Shown here one piece after another: positions 10,402-19,431 of a stretch of DNA of 64,000 bases. Each line of letters begins with the position of its first letter. The first letter of the stretch is position 1. Below the pieces are notes generated by a model. That model did no database searches. It had not been told where the DNA came from and was given only the letters and a program-made list of their open reading frames with translations. Source of the stretch: OCS155 cluster bacterium AG-426-D23. Lineage in GTDB: Bacteria > Actinomycetota > Acidimicrobiia > Actinomarinales > Actinomarinaceae. The position numbers and the translations under genes are program-made. Where the stretch lies: the NCBI GenBank assembly GCA_003213165.1, contig QCNO01000001.1, forward strand, positions 1 through 64,000, read 5' to 3'.

Positions 10402-13267
10402 ATCTACTTATTACAAAAACCAAAGTATCACCTGTAGTCATAACCGAACCTTGGGGAACATTTGTTCCAATAATTTTTCCATTACAATTGTCTAACTCAT
10501 TTTCTTCAAATTCCTCTTTTAGGAACAAGATAACATTATTGTCCCTCATGAAATCTCTAATGAGACTTTCACCTTCTTCAGGGGTTAGAGTGCAGGGTGC
10601 AATACTTGGAATTGCTGCTGAAAACTTGTTTCCAGAAACCTCAAGAATCACTTCAGTGCCTTCTGGTAATTCCTCACCATTTTCTATATCTTGTGTGAGC
10701 ACTAAACCGGGTGCTTCTTCAGAATCTACTAAATTAATTGTTGGTAAAATATAAGACGAAAACGCAATTTCTTCTGCATCTAAAATATTTAAACCAACCA
10801 ACTGTGGTATCTCTATCGTTGGTATTTCATAGTACTTATCAATATCACTTGGATCTGATGGCCAGTTTTCAATTGGCAAGTCTTTGACTACTTCAGACAT
10901 AAATTCTTTCCACATAGGTGCTGGCACTCTTCCTCCAGAAACATTTTTGATAATTTCTCCTTTTATTTCTACGTCTGTCAAAGGTAATTGTTCTTCTGCA
11001 AAACCAACCCATACTGAGGACGTATATTGTGGGATAAATCCAATAAACCAAGCTTCTCTAAAACCTTGATGAGTTCCTGTTTTTCCAGCAATTTGTCTGT
11101 CGTCAAGAACCGCTCTTGTACCTGTACCATATTGCGCTGCTACTTCAAGAGTTTTACGTACTGCAGCTGCTGCTCCAGGGTCAGGGATGCTAGTTCTTGG
11201 AGACACAATATGTCGATATAAAATATTACCGTCATCATCTTCGATTTTTTCAATTAAGTATGTTGGTGCCAAAATACCATTTGTGGCAAAAGAAGAGTAT
11301 GCAGAAGCCATTTCAATAGGTGTTGCAGCCCCAGCACCTAAAGTCAGAGAAATAACTGGATCTAATTCTGAATTAATTCCAATTCTTTGTGCTGTAGAAG
11401 CCAATTTTTCACCACCAAGTTCAGATGCGAGTTGTGCAAATACAGTATTTATGGATCTCCTTGTTGCTTCCTCCAAAGATATCATTCCTGATGTATCTAG
11501 TAATTTGATAGACCTGTTGTATTCAGCTTTATCTTGACATGGTTTAAATATATATTGAAATTCTGATTCTATGTCAATTTGAGTAAGGTTTAATTGATTT
11601 TCAATAAGTACGGGATCGAAAATTATAGTTTGGTCTTCTGGTATCTCTTCATCCTCTCCTATCTCTCTGTAAATGATTAAATTACCTTCTGAATCATATT
11701 GACCTAATATTTTTGCTATTTCCATAATTTTTTCTTCCTCAGTTTCAAAATCATCAAGATTTAATCCGAGTGGAAATTGTTTAATAAAGTCTTTATTTTT
11801 AATTTCTTCAACATGAAAATCAAAGCATTGGAGTTCAATTGCTCTATCCTGAGCATCAATTTTGTTCAAATATCTATCTGCAGTAATTGATGTTCCATAG
11901 TTCCTAACTACCCATTTTTCACCGACACCGTCCGGCGCACAAGGATAACCACAATTAATTTCAACTGGACTACGAGAATCTCTATAGCTATATAATTTTG
12001 CACCGGATTCAAGTGCGGCTAGAAGTGTTATTGGTTTAAAAGCTGATCCTGGATTTCTTTTACCTTGCGTAGCTAAGTTATATTGTTCTTCATCAAAAGG
12101 CAACCCAGAAGCCATGACTTCAATCGCACCGGTATAGTTGTTGATTAATGTAATTACACCAGTGGGTTTTGGTTCATCAGGGTTTTCCTCATTTGGATCA
12201 GGAGGAACCCAAGTATTTAGTACGGTATTTGCGTGTTGTTGTAATTCTAAATTAATAGTTACATAAACCTTTAGCCCTCCACCTCCGTAGCATGATGTGT
12301 CATCAGAAGGACAGCCAAAAACAGCTTTTTTTCGTTCTTCTTTTGTATTTCCTAAAACTGCAAATTGAGGATCATTTAGTAATTGCCTTTTAACTTCTGC
12401 AACCACGTGCTCCGCTTGTGCTACGAAATTTTTTGATTCCACCACATTTAAGGGAGCTAATTTTGCAGATCTTGCCTGTACATCGACTATGAACCCTTCT
12501 TTGAGCATTATATTAATTACATCATTTCTTCTCTCAAGAACTCTGTCTGGATATTTTCTTGGGTTGTAATAGGCTGGACTTCTAATAATTACAACTAAAG
12601 TAGCTGCTTCATCAAGTGTTAATTCTTGAATAGTTTTATCAAAATATTCAAATGCTGCTGATTGAATTCCGTAAGCACCTGAACCCCAATATATTGAATT
12701 TATATAATATTCAAGAATTTGGTCTTTTGTGTATCTTCTTTCTAATTCGGCAGCAACAACAGCTTCGGCAACTTTTCTTCTAATTGATATCTCGTCGCCA
12801 ACAAATGACTGTTTTGCCACTTGAGAAGTTATAGTTGATCCACCTCTAGTCACACCTCTTAAATTATCAAGAACCGCACTAAGGATTGCTATAAAATCTA
12901 CTCCTTCATGCTGATAGTAATTGCTGTCCTCTGCAGCTAACAACGTATTTATGACGAAAGGTGGTACCTCTGATAAAGCAATCGGATCTCTGTTCAATCC
13001 ATCATGCAATTCATCAAGAACTTTATTGTCAGAAGTAATAATTAGAGATGGTTCTGAAAGTGAAACAAAATTTAGCACCATACCCTCAGCCCTTGGAAGA
13101 AATCTTTCTTCTAGATCAGTTACAACTGACATTGCGGATTTTATAGGAAGGAAGACAAAAAACCCCACCCATGCAGCAAAAAGAAAACTGCTAAGTAACA
13201 ATAAAAATCCAGCTATATACCTAGAACCAAATCTGGTTTTGTTTTCAAGATTATGTATTTCTGCCAT
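10385..13267 (-). CDS. Class A penicillin-binding protein (transglycosylase/transpeptidase) with C-terminal PASTA-like domains
   Basis: AAEDSNYYQHEGVD, RGGSTITSQVAKQ, KRNPGSAFKPIT, GKTGTHQGFREAWFIGF; PASTA-like IPQLVGLNILDAEEIA. Confidence 0.93.
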   Translation of the reverse strand: MAEIHNLENKTRFGSRYIAGFLLLLSSFLFAAWVGFFVFLPIKSAMSVVTDLEERFLPRAEGMVLNFVSLSEPSLIITSDNKVLDELHDGLNRDPIALSEVPPFVINTLLAAEDSNYYQHEGVDFIAILSAVLDNLRGVTRGGSTITSQVAKQSFVGDEISIRRKVAEAVVAAELERRYTKDQILEYYINSIYWGSGAYGIQSAAFEYFDKTIQELTLDEAATLVVIIRSPAYYNPRKYPDRVLERRNDVINIMLKEGFIVDVQARSAKLAPLNVVESKNFVAQAEHVVAEVKRQLLNDPQFAVLGNTKEERKKAVFGCPSDDTSCYGGGGLKVYVTINLELQQHANTVLNTWVPPDPNEENPDEPKPTGVITLINNYTGAIEVMASGLPFDEEQYNLATQGKRNPGSAFKPITLLAALESGAKLYSYRDSRSPVEINCGYPCAPDGVGEKWVVRNYGTSITADRYLNKIDAQDRAIELQCFDFHVEEIKNKDFIKQFPLGLNLDDFETEEEKIMEIAKILGQYDSEGNLIIYREIGEDEEIPEDQTIIFDPVLIENQLNLTQIDIESEFQYIFKPCQDKAEYNRSIKLLDTSGMISLEEATRRSINTVFAQLASELGGEKLASTAQRIGINSELDPVISLTLGAGAATPIEMASAYSSFATNGILAPTYLIEKIEDDDGNILYRHIVSPRTSIPDPGAAAAVRKTLEVAAQYGTGTRAVLDDRQIAGKTGTHQGFREAWFIGFIPQYTSSVWVGFAEEQLPLTDVEIKGEIIKNVSGGRVPAPMWKEFMSEVVKDLPIENWPSDPSDIDKYYEIPTIEIPQLVGLNILDAEEIAFSSYILPTINLVDSEEAPGLVLTQDIENGEELPEGTEVILEVSGNKFSAAIPSIAPCTLTPEEGESLIRDFMRDNNVILFLKEEFEENELDNCNGKIIGTNVPQGSVMTTGDTLVFVISRFTDNS

Positions 13268-13314
13268 GAGAAAATTCTAATCCTTATACGTAACAATATT
13301 GTAGAATTAGTTAT

Positions 13315-14376
13315 ATGGAATTTTCACCTGGACTAAGAGGAGTTATTGCTGGGGAAACCTCTATTTCAACGGTTGGTAAAGAAGGCACTTCGTTAAGATA
13401 TAGAGGTTACGATGCAATTGAATTAACTAAAAATAATACTTATGAAGAGGTCGCATCACTTATTATTAAAGACTCTTTAGATGGAGATGAGTTCAAAGAA
13501 GCATTTTTAAAACATTACAACAATAAAGCACTTGAGGATGAAACACTTTCAAAAAATATAGAGAATCTAAAATCAATTCATCCAAAAGGTATGCATCCAA
13601 TGGATTTATTAAGAACTATCGTATCTGGTGGGGAAGAAATGGACTCTGATACCGAAATTGAATCAATAGCTAGAATCAGTGCAACTGTCTGTTTCGCAAT
13701 TGCCTCATATCATAAAGCTGATACAAATTCTCTTTCAGATAAGTATTTAGTTGCCAGCTCACTTTTACCAAATGATGCAAGCGATGAAATGCTTGAAGCA
13801 TTAGATGATATGCTTATCCTTTATGCAGAGCATGGTTTTAATGCATCAACTTTTGCAACAAGAGTTACTGCATCTACAAGAGCCGATTTAACTGGTGCAA
13901 TTGTTTCTGGTATAGCAACTTTAAAAGGAGAATTACATGGTGGAGCAAATGAAAGAGCAGTTGAGTTAATTAACAGTTTTAATACAGTAGAAGAGGCTGA
14001 AAAAGGAATTTATTCACTTCTTGATGAAAAGAAAAAAATTATGGGATTTGGACACGGAGTATATAAAGTTCAAGACCCCAGAAGCCCAGTTGTGAAAAAC
14101 TGGGTGGATCAGTTAGTTGATAATGATTTTTCTAAAAATAGGTTTGAAATTGCAAAGAAAATTGACCAAATTATGGATGAAGAAAAAAATCTCTTTCCAA
14201 ATGTCGACTTTTATGGAGGTCTGCTTTTAGCTGAATTAGGATTTGAAGTGGACCTGTTTACTCCAATATTTGTAGCAGGAAGGTCTATTGGATGGGCTGC
14301 GCATTACTTTGAACAAAGGGAACAGGATATTTTAATAAGACCTGCGGCAAAATATATTGGGCCTTCTGAAAGATAG
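13315..14376 (+). CDS. Citrate synthase / 2-methylcitrate synthase
   Basis: GLRGVIAGETSISTV...LRYRGYDA; LHGGANERAVE; GFGHGVYKVQDPRSP. Confidence 0.9.
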   Translation: MEFSPGLRGVIAGETSISTVGKEGTSLRYRGYDAIELTKNNTYEEVASLIIKDSLDGDEFKEAFLKHYNNKALEDETLSKNIENLKSIHPKGMHPMDLLRTIVSGGEEMDSDTEIESIARISATVCFAIASYHKADTNSLSDKYLVASSLLPNDASDEMLEALDDMLILYAEHGFNASTFATRVTASTRADLTGAIVSGIATLKGELHGGANERAVELINSFNTVEEAEKGIYSLLDEKKKIMGFGHGVYKVQDPRSPVVKNWVDQLVDNDFSKNRFEIAKKIDQIMDEEKNLFPNVDFYGGLLLAELGFEVDLFTPIFVAGRSIGWAAHYFEQREQDILIRPAAKYIGPSER

Positions 14377-14379
14377 TTT

Positions 14380-15762
14380 TTGCAAAATAAGAATTTAGAT
14401 AAACAAATATTTAACTTTCTTTCCACTCCTTTGAAAAGTGATGACCATTTTACTTCTGCCAAGCTTGCAATCCTTGATACCCTTGGTTGCATAATTGAAG
14501 CAAGTACTCATGACGAAGTCAATAATTTTGCTATAGAAGATAAATCATTTGAATTATTTTCAAACCCTTTCTTAAATGTTAGGAAATTAAATTCCTACCA
14601 AGAAGTTGCATGGTATTTAACTGTATTAACTAGATGGTTTGACTACAACGACACTTTTCTTGCAAAAGAGTGGGCCCACCCATCAGACAACTTTGGGTCG
14701 ATATACAGTTATTTTTATTCGAATCCAAATTACAAATTTATTGATTTTACGACAGCTTTAACAAAAGCTTACGAAATCCAAGGTTCTTTATGTCTTGGGA
14801 CTTCATTAAACCAACTAGGTTACGATCATGTGTTTTATGTGAAGTTAGCATCTGGAGCTGTTTTCTCATCTTTATTAAGTAAGGGAAATGAGAAAATTGT
14901 TCATAGAACTATAAATCATATTTTACTTGATGGTCCTTCCCTCAGGTCCTATAGACACTTTCCTAACGTAGGAAAAAGAAAAAGCTGGGCAGCAGCAGAT
15001 GCATCAAAACGAGGGATTGAACTCGCTAAAATCAGCCAATTAAATGATGAAGTTTATAGCTCGATCCAAGACGACAAAAATTGGGGATTTGAAAAAAATT
15101 ATCTTAATGATACTGAAATTAAATTTGGTAAAGAATTAAATGATTGGGTTATTCAAAATGTATTATTTAAAGTTTTATTTCCAGCTGAATTTCATGGGCA
15201 GTCAGCAGTAGAAGGTGCAATCAAATTAAGTAAAGAATTCAATCAAAATATTGATAAAGTAAAAAAAATTAACATTTTTACACATGAACCTGCAATAAGG
15301 ATAATCGCAAATAAAGAAAATTTATCTAACGCATCTGATAGGGATCACAGTCTCGAATACATGGTTTCAGCTGCTCTTCTTTTTGGAGAATTAAAATACG
15401 AAATGTACGGAAACGACTTCTCTGGATTAAACAAAATAGAAAGTTTAAGAAAAAAAATTGTTGTCAGTGAAGACTCAAATTTTACTAAAAATTACTATGA
15501 ATTTTCAAAGAGACATATATCAAATTCCATAGAAATTGTTTATGATAATAACTCCACTTCTAAAAAAATCACCATTGAAAATCCTATAGGGCATCCATCT
15601 AGAAGAGAGGAAGCCATTCCACTATTAAAAGAAAAATTCATAAGAAATGTACAAAACGTTCTTTCTTTAGAAAAATCAATGTCATTATGGAAACAGGTTA
15701 TCAATTTAGAAAAAGATGACGAATTAACTAAATTCTTTAATATCCTACAAGATGATGAATGA
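14380..15762 (+). CDS. MmgE/PrpD family protein (2-methylcitrate dehydratase-like)
   Basis: AKLAILDTLGCIIEA, RWFDYNDTFLAKEWAHPSDN, RSYRHFPNVGKRKSWAAADASKR, FPAEFHGQSAVEGAI; TTG start. Confidence 0.85.
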   Translation: MQNKNLDKQIFNFLSTPLKSDDHFTSAKLAILDTLGCIIEASTHDEVNNFAIEDKSFELFSNPFLNVRKLNSYQEVAWYLTVLTRWFDYNDTFLAKEWAHPSDNFGSIYSYFYSNPNYKFIDFTTALTKAYEIQGSLCLGTSLNQLGYDHVFYVKLASGAVFSSLLSKGNEKIVHRTINHILLDGPSLRSYRHFPNVGKRKSWAAADASKRGIELAKISQLNDEVYSSIQDDKNWGFEKNYLNDTEIKFGKELNDWVIQNVLFKVLFPAEFHGQSAVEGAIKLSKEFNQNIDKVKKINIFTHEPAIRIIANKENLSNASDRDHSLEYMVSAALLFGELKYEMYGNDFSGLNKIESLRKKIVVSEDSNFTKNYYEFSKRHISNSIEIVYDNNSTSKKITIENPIGHPSRREEAIPLLKEKFIRNVQNVLSLEKSMSLWKQVINLEKDDELTKFFNILQDDE

Positions 15763-16633
15763 AATATTTCTTCTTGTTGGGGGAGAGGCAACTAGGCTTC
15801 AACCATTATCTACTGGGATTCCAAAAGCACTTCTAAAAATAAGAGGTGAAAAGATAATTGATAAGATAATTACTCAGTTTTCACAATTTTCTGATTTTAC
15901 ATTTAATCTAATTTGCTCAGAAAAGCACAGACAGCATTGGAATGATTATGAAGCGTCATCAAGCAACAATATAAATCTATTATTTGAGCAAAAAAAATTA
16001 GACACAGCTGGTTATATCATTGAAAATATTCAAACGATGCCTAATAAATTTCTATGCATGAACGGAGATCTATTATTAGACGTTGATTTAGTAAATTTCA
16101 TTGATTCAGCACGTAGCTGTACAAACTCATTAATCGGTTCATTTGAAGTTGAAAATCCATCAAGATATGGAGTTTTAAAAGTAAATGAAAAAATGGAGGT
16201 TGAAGCTTTCATAGAAAAGCCAGAGGATGACAGATTTGGAAATAAAATTAGCTTAGGACTCTATCATCTTTTCAAAAAAGACATTATGTCCATCCTTCCT
16301 TCACTTGATGTTCCATGCTCTTTTGAGAGAGATGTATTTCCTCGACTGTCAACAAACCAATTATTGAATACGTATACCGTTAAAGGAAATATGATTGATG
16401 TTGGAACTAGAGAGGCATTTATTCAAGCACACCTTGATGAGGGTAAAGAAAATTGGATATCTCCAAACAATACAAAAATAAATCATGATTCAATTATTAA
16501 AAACAGTGTAATTTTGGATGGTTGCAAAATTGGAGAAAACGTTACAATAGAAAATTCAATTATTTCCAATAATTCAACAATTGAAAGTGGAAGTATAATT
16601 AAAAACAAAATAGTTAGAACAAATTCAAAATGA
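15752..16633 (+). CDS. Sugar-phosphate nucleotidyltransferase
   Basis: LLVGGEATRLQPLSTGIPKALLKIRGEKIID, CMNGDLLLDVD; hexapeptide-like C-terminus. Confidence 0.88.
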   Translation: MMNEIFLLVGGEATRLQPLSTGIPKALLKIRGEKIIDKIITQFSQFSDFTFNLICSEKHRQHWNDYEASSSNNINLLFEQKKLDTAGYIIENIQTMPNKFLCMNGDLLLDVDLVNFIDSARSCTNSLIGSFEVENPSRYGVLKVNEKMEVEAFIEKPEDDRFGNKISLGLYHLFKKDIMSILPSLDVPCSFERDVFPRLSTNQLLNTYTVKGNMIDVGTREAFIQAHLDEGKENWISPNNTKINHDSIIKNSVILDGCKIGENVTIENSIISNNSTIESGSIIKNKIVRTNSK

Positions 16634-17553
16634 AAATTTTAATTACGGGTGGGGCAGGTTTTATTGGCTCACACTTATTAGAAGATCTTTTATCATCTGA
16701 CAATGAAATATTAGTATTTGATAACTTCTTAACTGGAAAAAAAGACAATATTGAATTCGAGGGTAACTTTAAATTTATTGAAGATAATTTTGGCACTCAA
16801 AATTCATTAAATTTAATTAAAGAATTTAATCCTCAAATTTGTTTTCACTTGGCAGCCCAATCTTCTGTTGTAGTTTCTGTGGATGACCCTTTACTTGATT
16901 TCGAGCATAATATCTTACAACCAGTCCAACTTATAAAAACTTTATTAACGACTGATTGTAGTAAATTTGTTTTTACCTCTTCTGGTGGAACAATATTTGG
17001 TGAGCCAGACATTTTACCAACTAGCGAAGAAGATTTTGCAGGTGAACCTGAGTCACCATATGGTATTGGTAAAAAGAAACTAAACGAAATTATAACAAGT
17101 ATGACTATTAATACACATATGTCATATTCAATTTTGAACCTTTCGAATGTTTACGGACCACGTCAGGATCCTCACGGCGAAGCAGGAGTAGTATCTATAT
17201 TTTCAAATAAAATTTTAAATAATGAAAAACCAATTATTTATGGCGACGGAAAACAAACAAGAGACTATATATATGTAAAAGATGTTGTAAATGCATTAAT
17301 TTTATCATCAAAGATTGAATCTAATTTATTTCTTAATATAGGTACGGGGATAGAGACATCTGTCAATCATTTGTTAGAAACGATAAAATCTGAATTTGCA
17401 TCTGATATAGAACCAATATATCAGGAGTCAAGAAAAGGTGAACTTCTACGAAGTGTTTTGAATAGTTCTAAGGCACAAAAAGAATTAAATTGGGAATCTC
17501 AATTTTCACTAAATAAGGGCATAAAAGAAGTAGTAAGCTGGTTAACAACTTAA
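16630..17553 (+). CDS. NAD-dependent epimerase/dehydratase (UDP-glucose 4-epimerase-like)
   Basis: MKILITGGAGFIGSHLLEDL; SSGGTIFGEP; SPYGIGKKK; NVYGPRQDPHGEAGVV. Confidence 0.9.
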   Translation: MKILITGGAGFIGSHLLEDLLSSDNEILVFDNFLTGKKDNIEFEGNFKFIEDNFGTQNSLNLIKEFNPQICFHLAAQSSVVVSVDDPLLDFEHNILQPVQLIKTLLTTDCSKFVFTSSGGTIFGEPDILPTSEEDFAGEPESPYGIGKKKLNEIITSMTINTHMSYSILNLSNVYGPRQDPHGEAGVVSIFSNKILNNEKPIIYGDGKQTRDYIYVKDVVNALILSSKIESNLFLNIGTGIETSVNHLLETIKSEFASDIEPIYQESRKGELLRSVLNSSKAQKELNWESQFSLNKGIKEVVSWLTT

Positions 17554-18248
17554 AGAAAAAAATCTTCTTGATCGTCTCTAATTAGTATCTCCGCATTTTC
17601 ATTTGAGGCTTCATATTTAAGTCCTCTTATGATAGCTATTGGAATATCAATCGACTTTTCCATGACTAATTCTGCTGCACTGGCAATTTCGTCAATTGTT
17701 GCAATTTCTGTTGCAAATAGTTCATTATTAAATGAGTCGTATTTCCCAATGTAATTTGTAATAGGAGAAATACCAGAAGACCCTATTGCAAAATTAACCT
17801 GGCCTTTTCTCCACGCTCTTCCAAATGTATCAGAAATCACGACAGCTACTCTTTTTCCACTTATAGTTTCTATTTTATTTCTAAATTTATGAGCTGATTT
17901 ATTTGGATCTTCGGGTAAAAGAAGAGCTTTGTTTTTCTCAATATTCGATTTGTCTATTCCTGCATTTGCACATATGAAACCGTGTTTTGTTTTTGCAATT
18001 ATTAAATCCCCTCGTTTTCTAATAATTTGTTTCGCTTCACTTTTAATTAAATCTTCAAATTTATATTTATTTAAATCTCTCTCCATGCCTTCACTCTTCG
18101 AAACAATTTTTTGTGTAATTACAAATACATCATTATCTTTAATCTCATTTCCTGACTTATTTATCAGGTCAAAAGTCATCGAAGCTAGATCATCACCTTT
18201 TTTGACTTCTGGCAATCCTTTTACGGGAATAATTAAGATTTCATTCAT
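17550..18248 (-). CDS. cofE: Coenzyme F420-0:L-glutamate ligase
   Basis: VKGLPEVKKGDDLASM, VITQKIVSKSEG, VVISDTFGRAWRKGQVNFAIGSSGISPI. Confidence 0.93.
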   Translation of the reverse strand: MNEILIIPVKGLPEVKKGDDLASMTFDLINKSGNEIKDNDVFVITQKIVSKSEGMERDLNKYKFEDLIKSEAKQIIRKRGDLIIAKTKHGFICANAGIDKSNIEKNKALLLPEDPNKSAHKFRNKIETISGKRVAVVISDTFGRAWRKGQVNFAIGSSGISPITNYIGKYDSFNNELFATEIATIDEIASAAELVMEKSIDIPIAIIRGLKYEASNENAEILIRDDQEDFFL

Positions 18249-19137
18249 AATTAAGTAATTTTGTAGCTAATTTCTTTGAATCTTCAATTGTTTTAAAAAG
18301 AATGTTCTCTTCGTAAGTATTGCTTAAATTATCAGAATCTCCAAAATGTACGATATATTTGTTTGCTACGTTTTTATAAAATTTCTTAATCCCTCTAATA
18401 TCTGCAGTGAGGCCCATATCTATGAAGTTTTTTTTCGACGGTCCTTTTATGGCATTGTTATTAATAAATGGGCTGATAACTATAACATTTTCATGTTGAA
18501 TTAATGCATCCTTTATTTTTCTTAGAGACAAAATTGGACCGATTGATAAATAAGGATTAGAGGGGCCAATGATAATCGTATCGCTTTTTTTAATTGTTCT
18601 TATTAGTTTGCTACTAACTTTTGCTTGACTTGATCCTTTATATGTTATATTTTTTAATCTTGGCTTTCCTTTTTTTTGGACAAAATAGTTTTGAAAATCA
18701 AGCCTCTCACCTTGCTTTGTAATTAATTTTGTACTTACCTTATCATCAGTCATTGGAATAATTTCACAAAGAATGTTGAATTTAGATTTTATTTCATTGG
18801 TAATTTCTGTCAAAGTTTTTCCCTCATGCAGCATTTGGTTTCTAAATAGATTGGTAGCCAAATCTTTATCGCCAATCATGAAATTGGTATTTAAAAATTT
18901 ATTTAAATGTTGATGAACTGTAAATTTATCTTTTTTTATTCCCCATCCGAATTCACCTTCAATTCCAGCTAGACCATATATTACAGTATCTATATCTGGA
19001 GAAAGTGATACACCGTTAATATGCTCATCATCACCAGTGTTAACAATTATTGAAAGTTTGTTCAAACTTGTTTTATATAAGCCTTTAGCAAATTTTGCAC
19101 CCCCTACACCACCACTTAAATATGTAACTTTTTTCAA
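18241..19137 (-). CDS. cofD: 2-phospho-L-lactate transferase (F420 biosynthesis)
   Basis: LSGGVGGAKFAKGL, NTGDDEHINGVSLSPDIDTVIYGLAG, IIGPSNPYLSIGPIL. Confidence 0.93.
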   Translation of the reverse strand: MKKVTYLSGGVGGAKFAKGLYKTSLNKLSIIVNTGDDEHINGVSLSPDIDTVIYGLAGIEGEFGWGIKKDKFTVHQHLNKFLNTNFMIGDKDLATNLFRNQMLHEGKTLTEITNEIKSKFNILCEIIPMTDDKVSTKLITKQGERLDFQNYFVQKKGKPRLKNITYKGSSQAKVSSKLIRTIKKSDTIIIGPSNPYLSIGPILSLRKIKDALIQHENVIVISPFINNNAIKGPSKKNFIDMGLTADIRGIKKFYKNVANKYIVHFGDSDNLSNTYEENILFKTIEDSKKLATKLLNYE

Positions 19138-19182
19138 TTTTAAGAACCTATTATTTTTGACCTTTCAACTAACATTTTAATA

Positions 19183-19431
19183 ATGATAGATAAAGATATT
19201 CTAGAAGGTTTAGCTGAACTAAACGAAACAGACTTAAAGAGAATAAAGCTTCTAGTTGATAATAAATTAAATCTACATAAAGATGTTAACGTCTCATATA
19301 GGTCAAAAAATATTAAATGTGGCAAAGAATCGTGCCAAAAATGTCCACACGGTCCATATTGGTATGCTGAATGGACAGAAAATGGAAAAAGAAGAACAAA
19401 ATACTTGGGAAAAACCTTAAGTGAAGTTTAA
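19183..19431 (+). CDS. Small Cys-motif protein of unknown function
   Basis: 82 aa with KCGKESCQKCPHGPYWYAEWTENGKRRTKYLGK (CxxxxCxxC plus GPYWYA). Confidence 0.65.
   Translation: MIDKDILEGLAELNETDLKRIKLLVDNKLNLHKDVNVSYRSKNIKCGKESCQKCPHGPYWYAEWTENGKRRTKYLGKTLSEV

Noticed and set aside
10488-13280. Several plus-strand ORFs antisense to the PBP gene
   Set aside because: All lie opposite conserved transglycosylase/transpeptidase/PASTA coding sequence and show no domain of their own.
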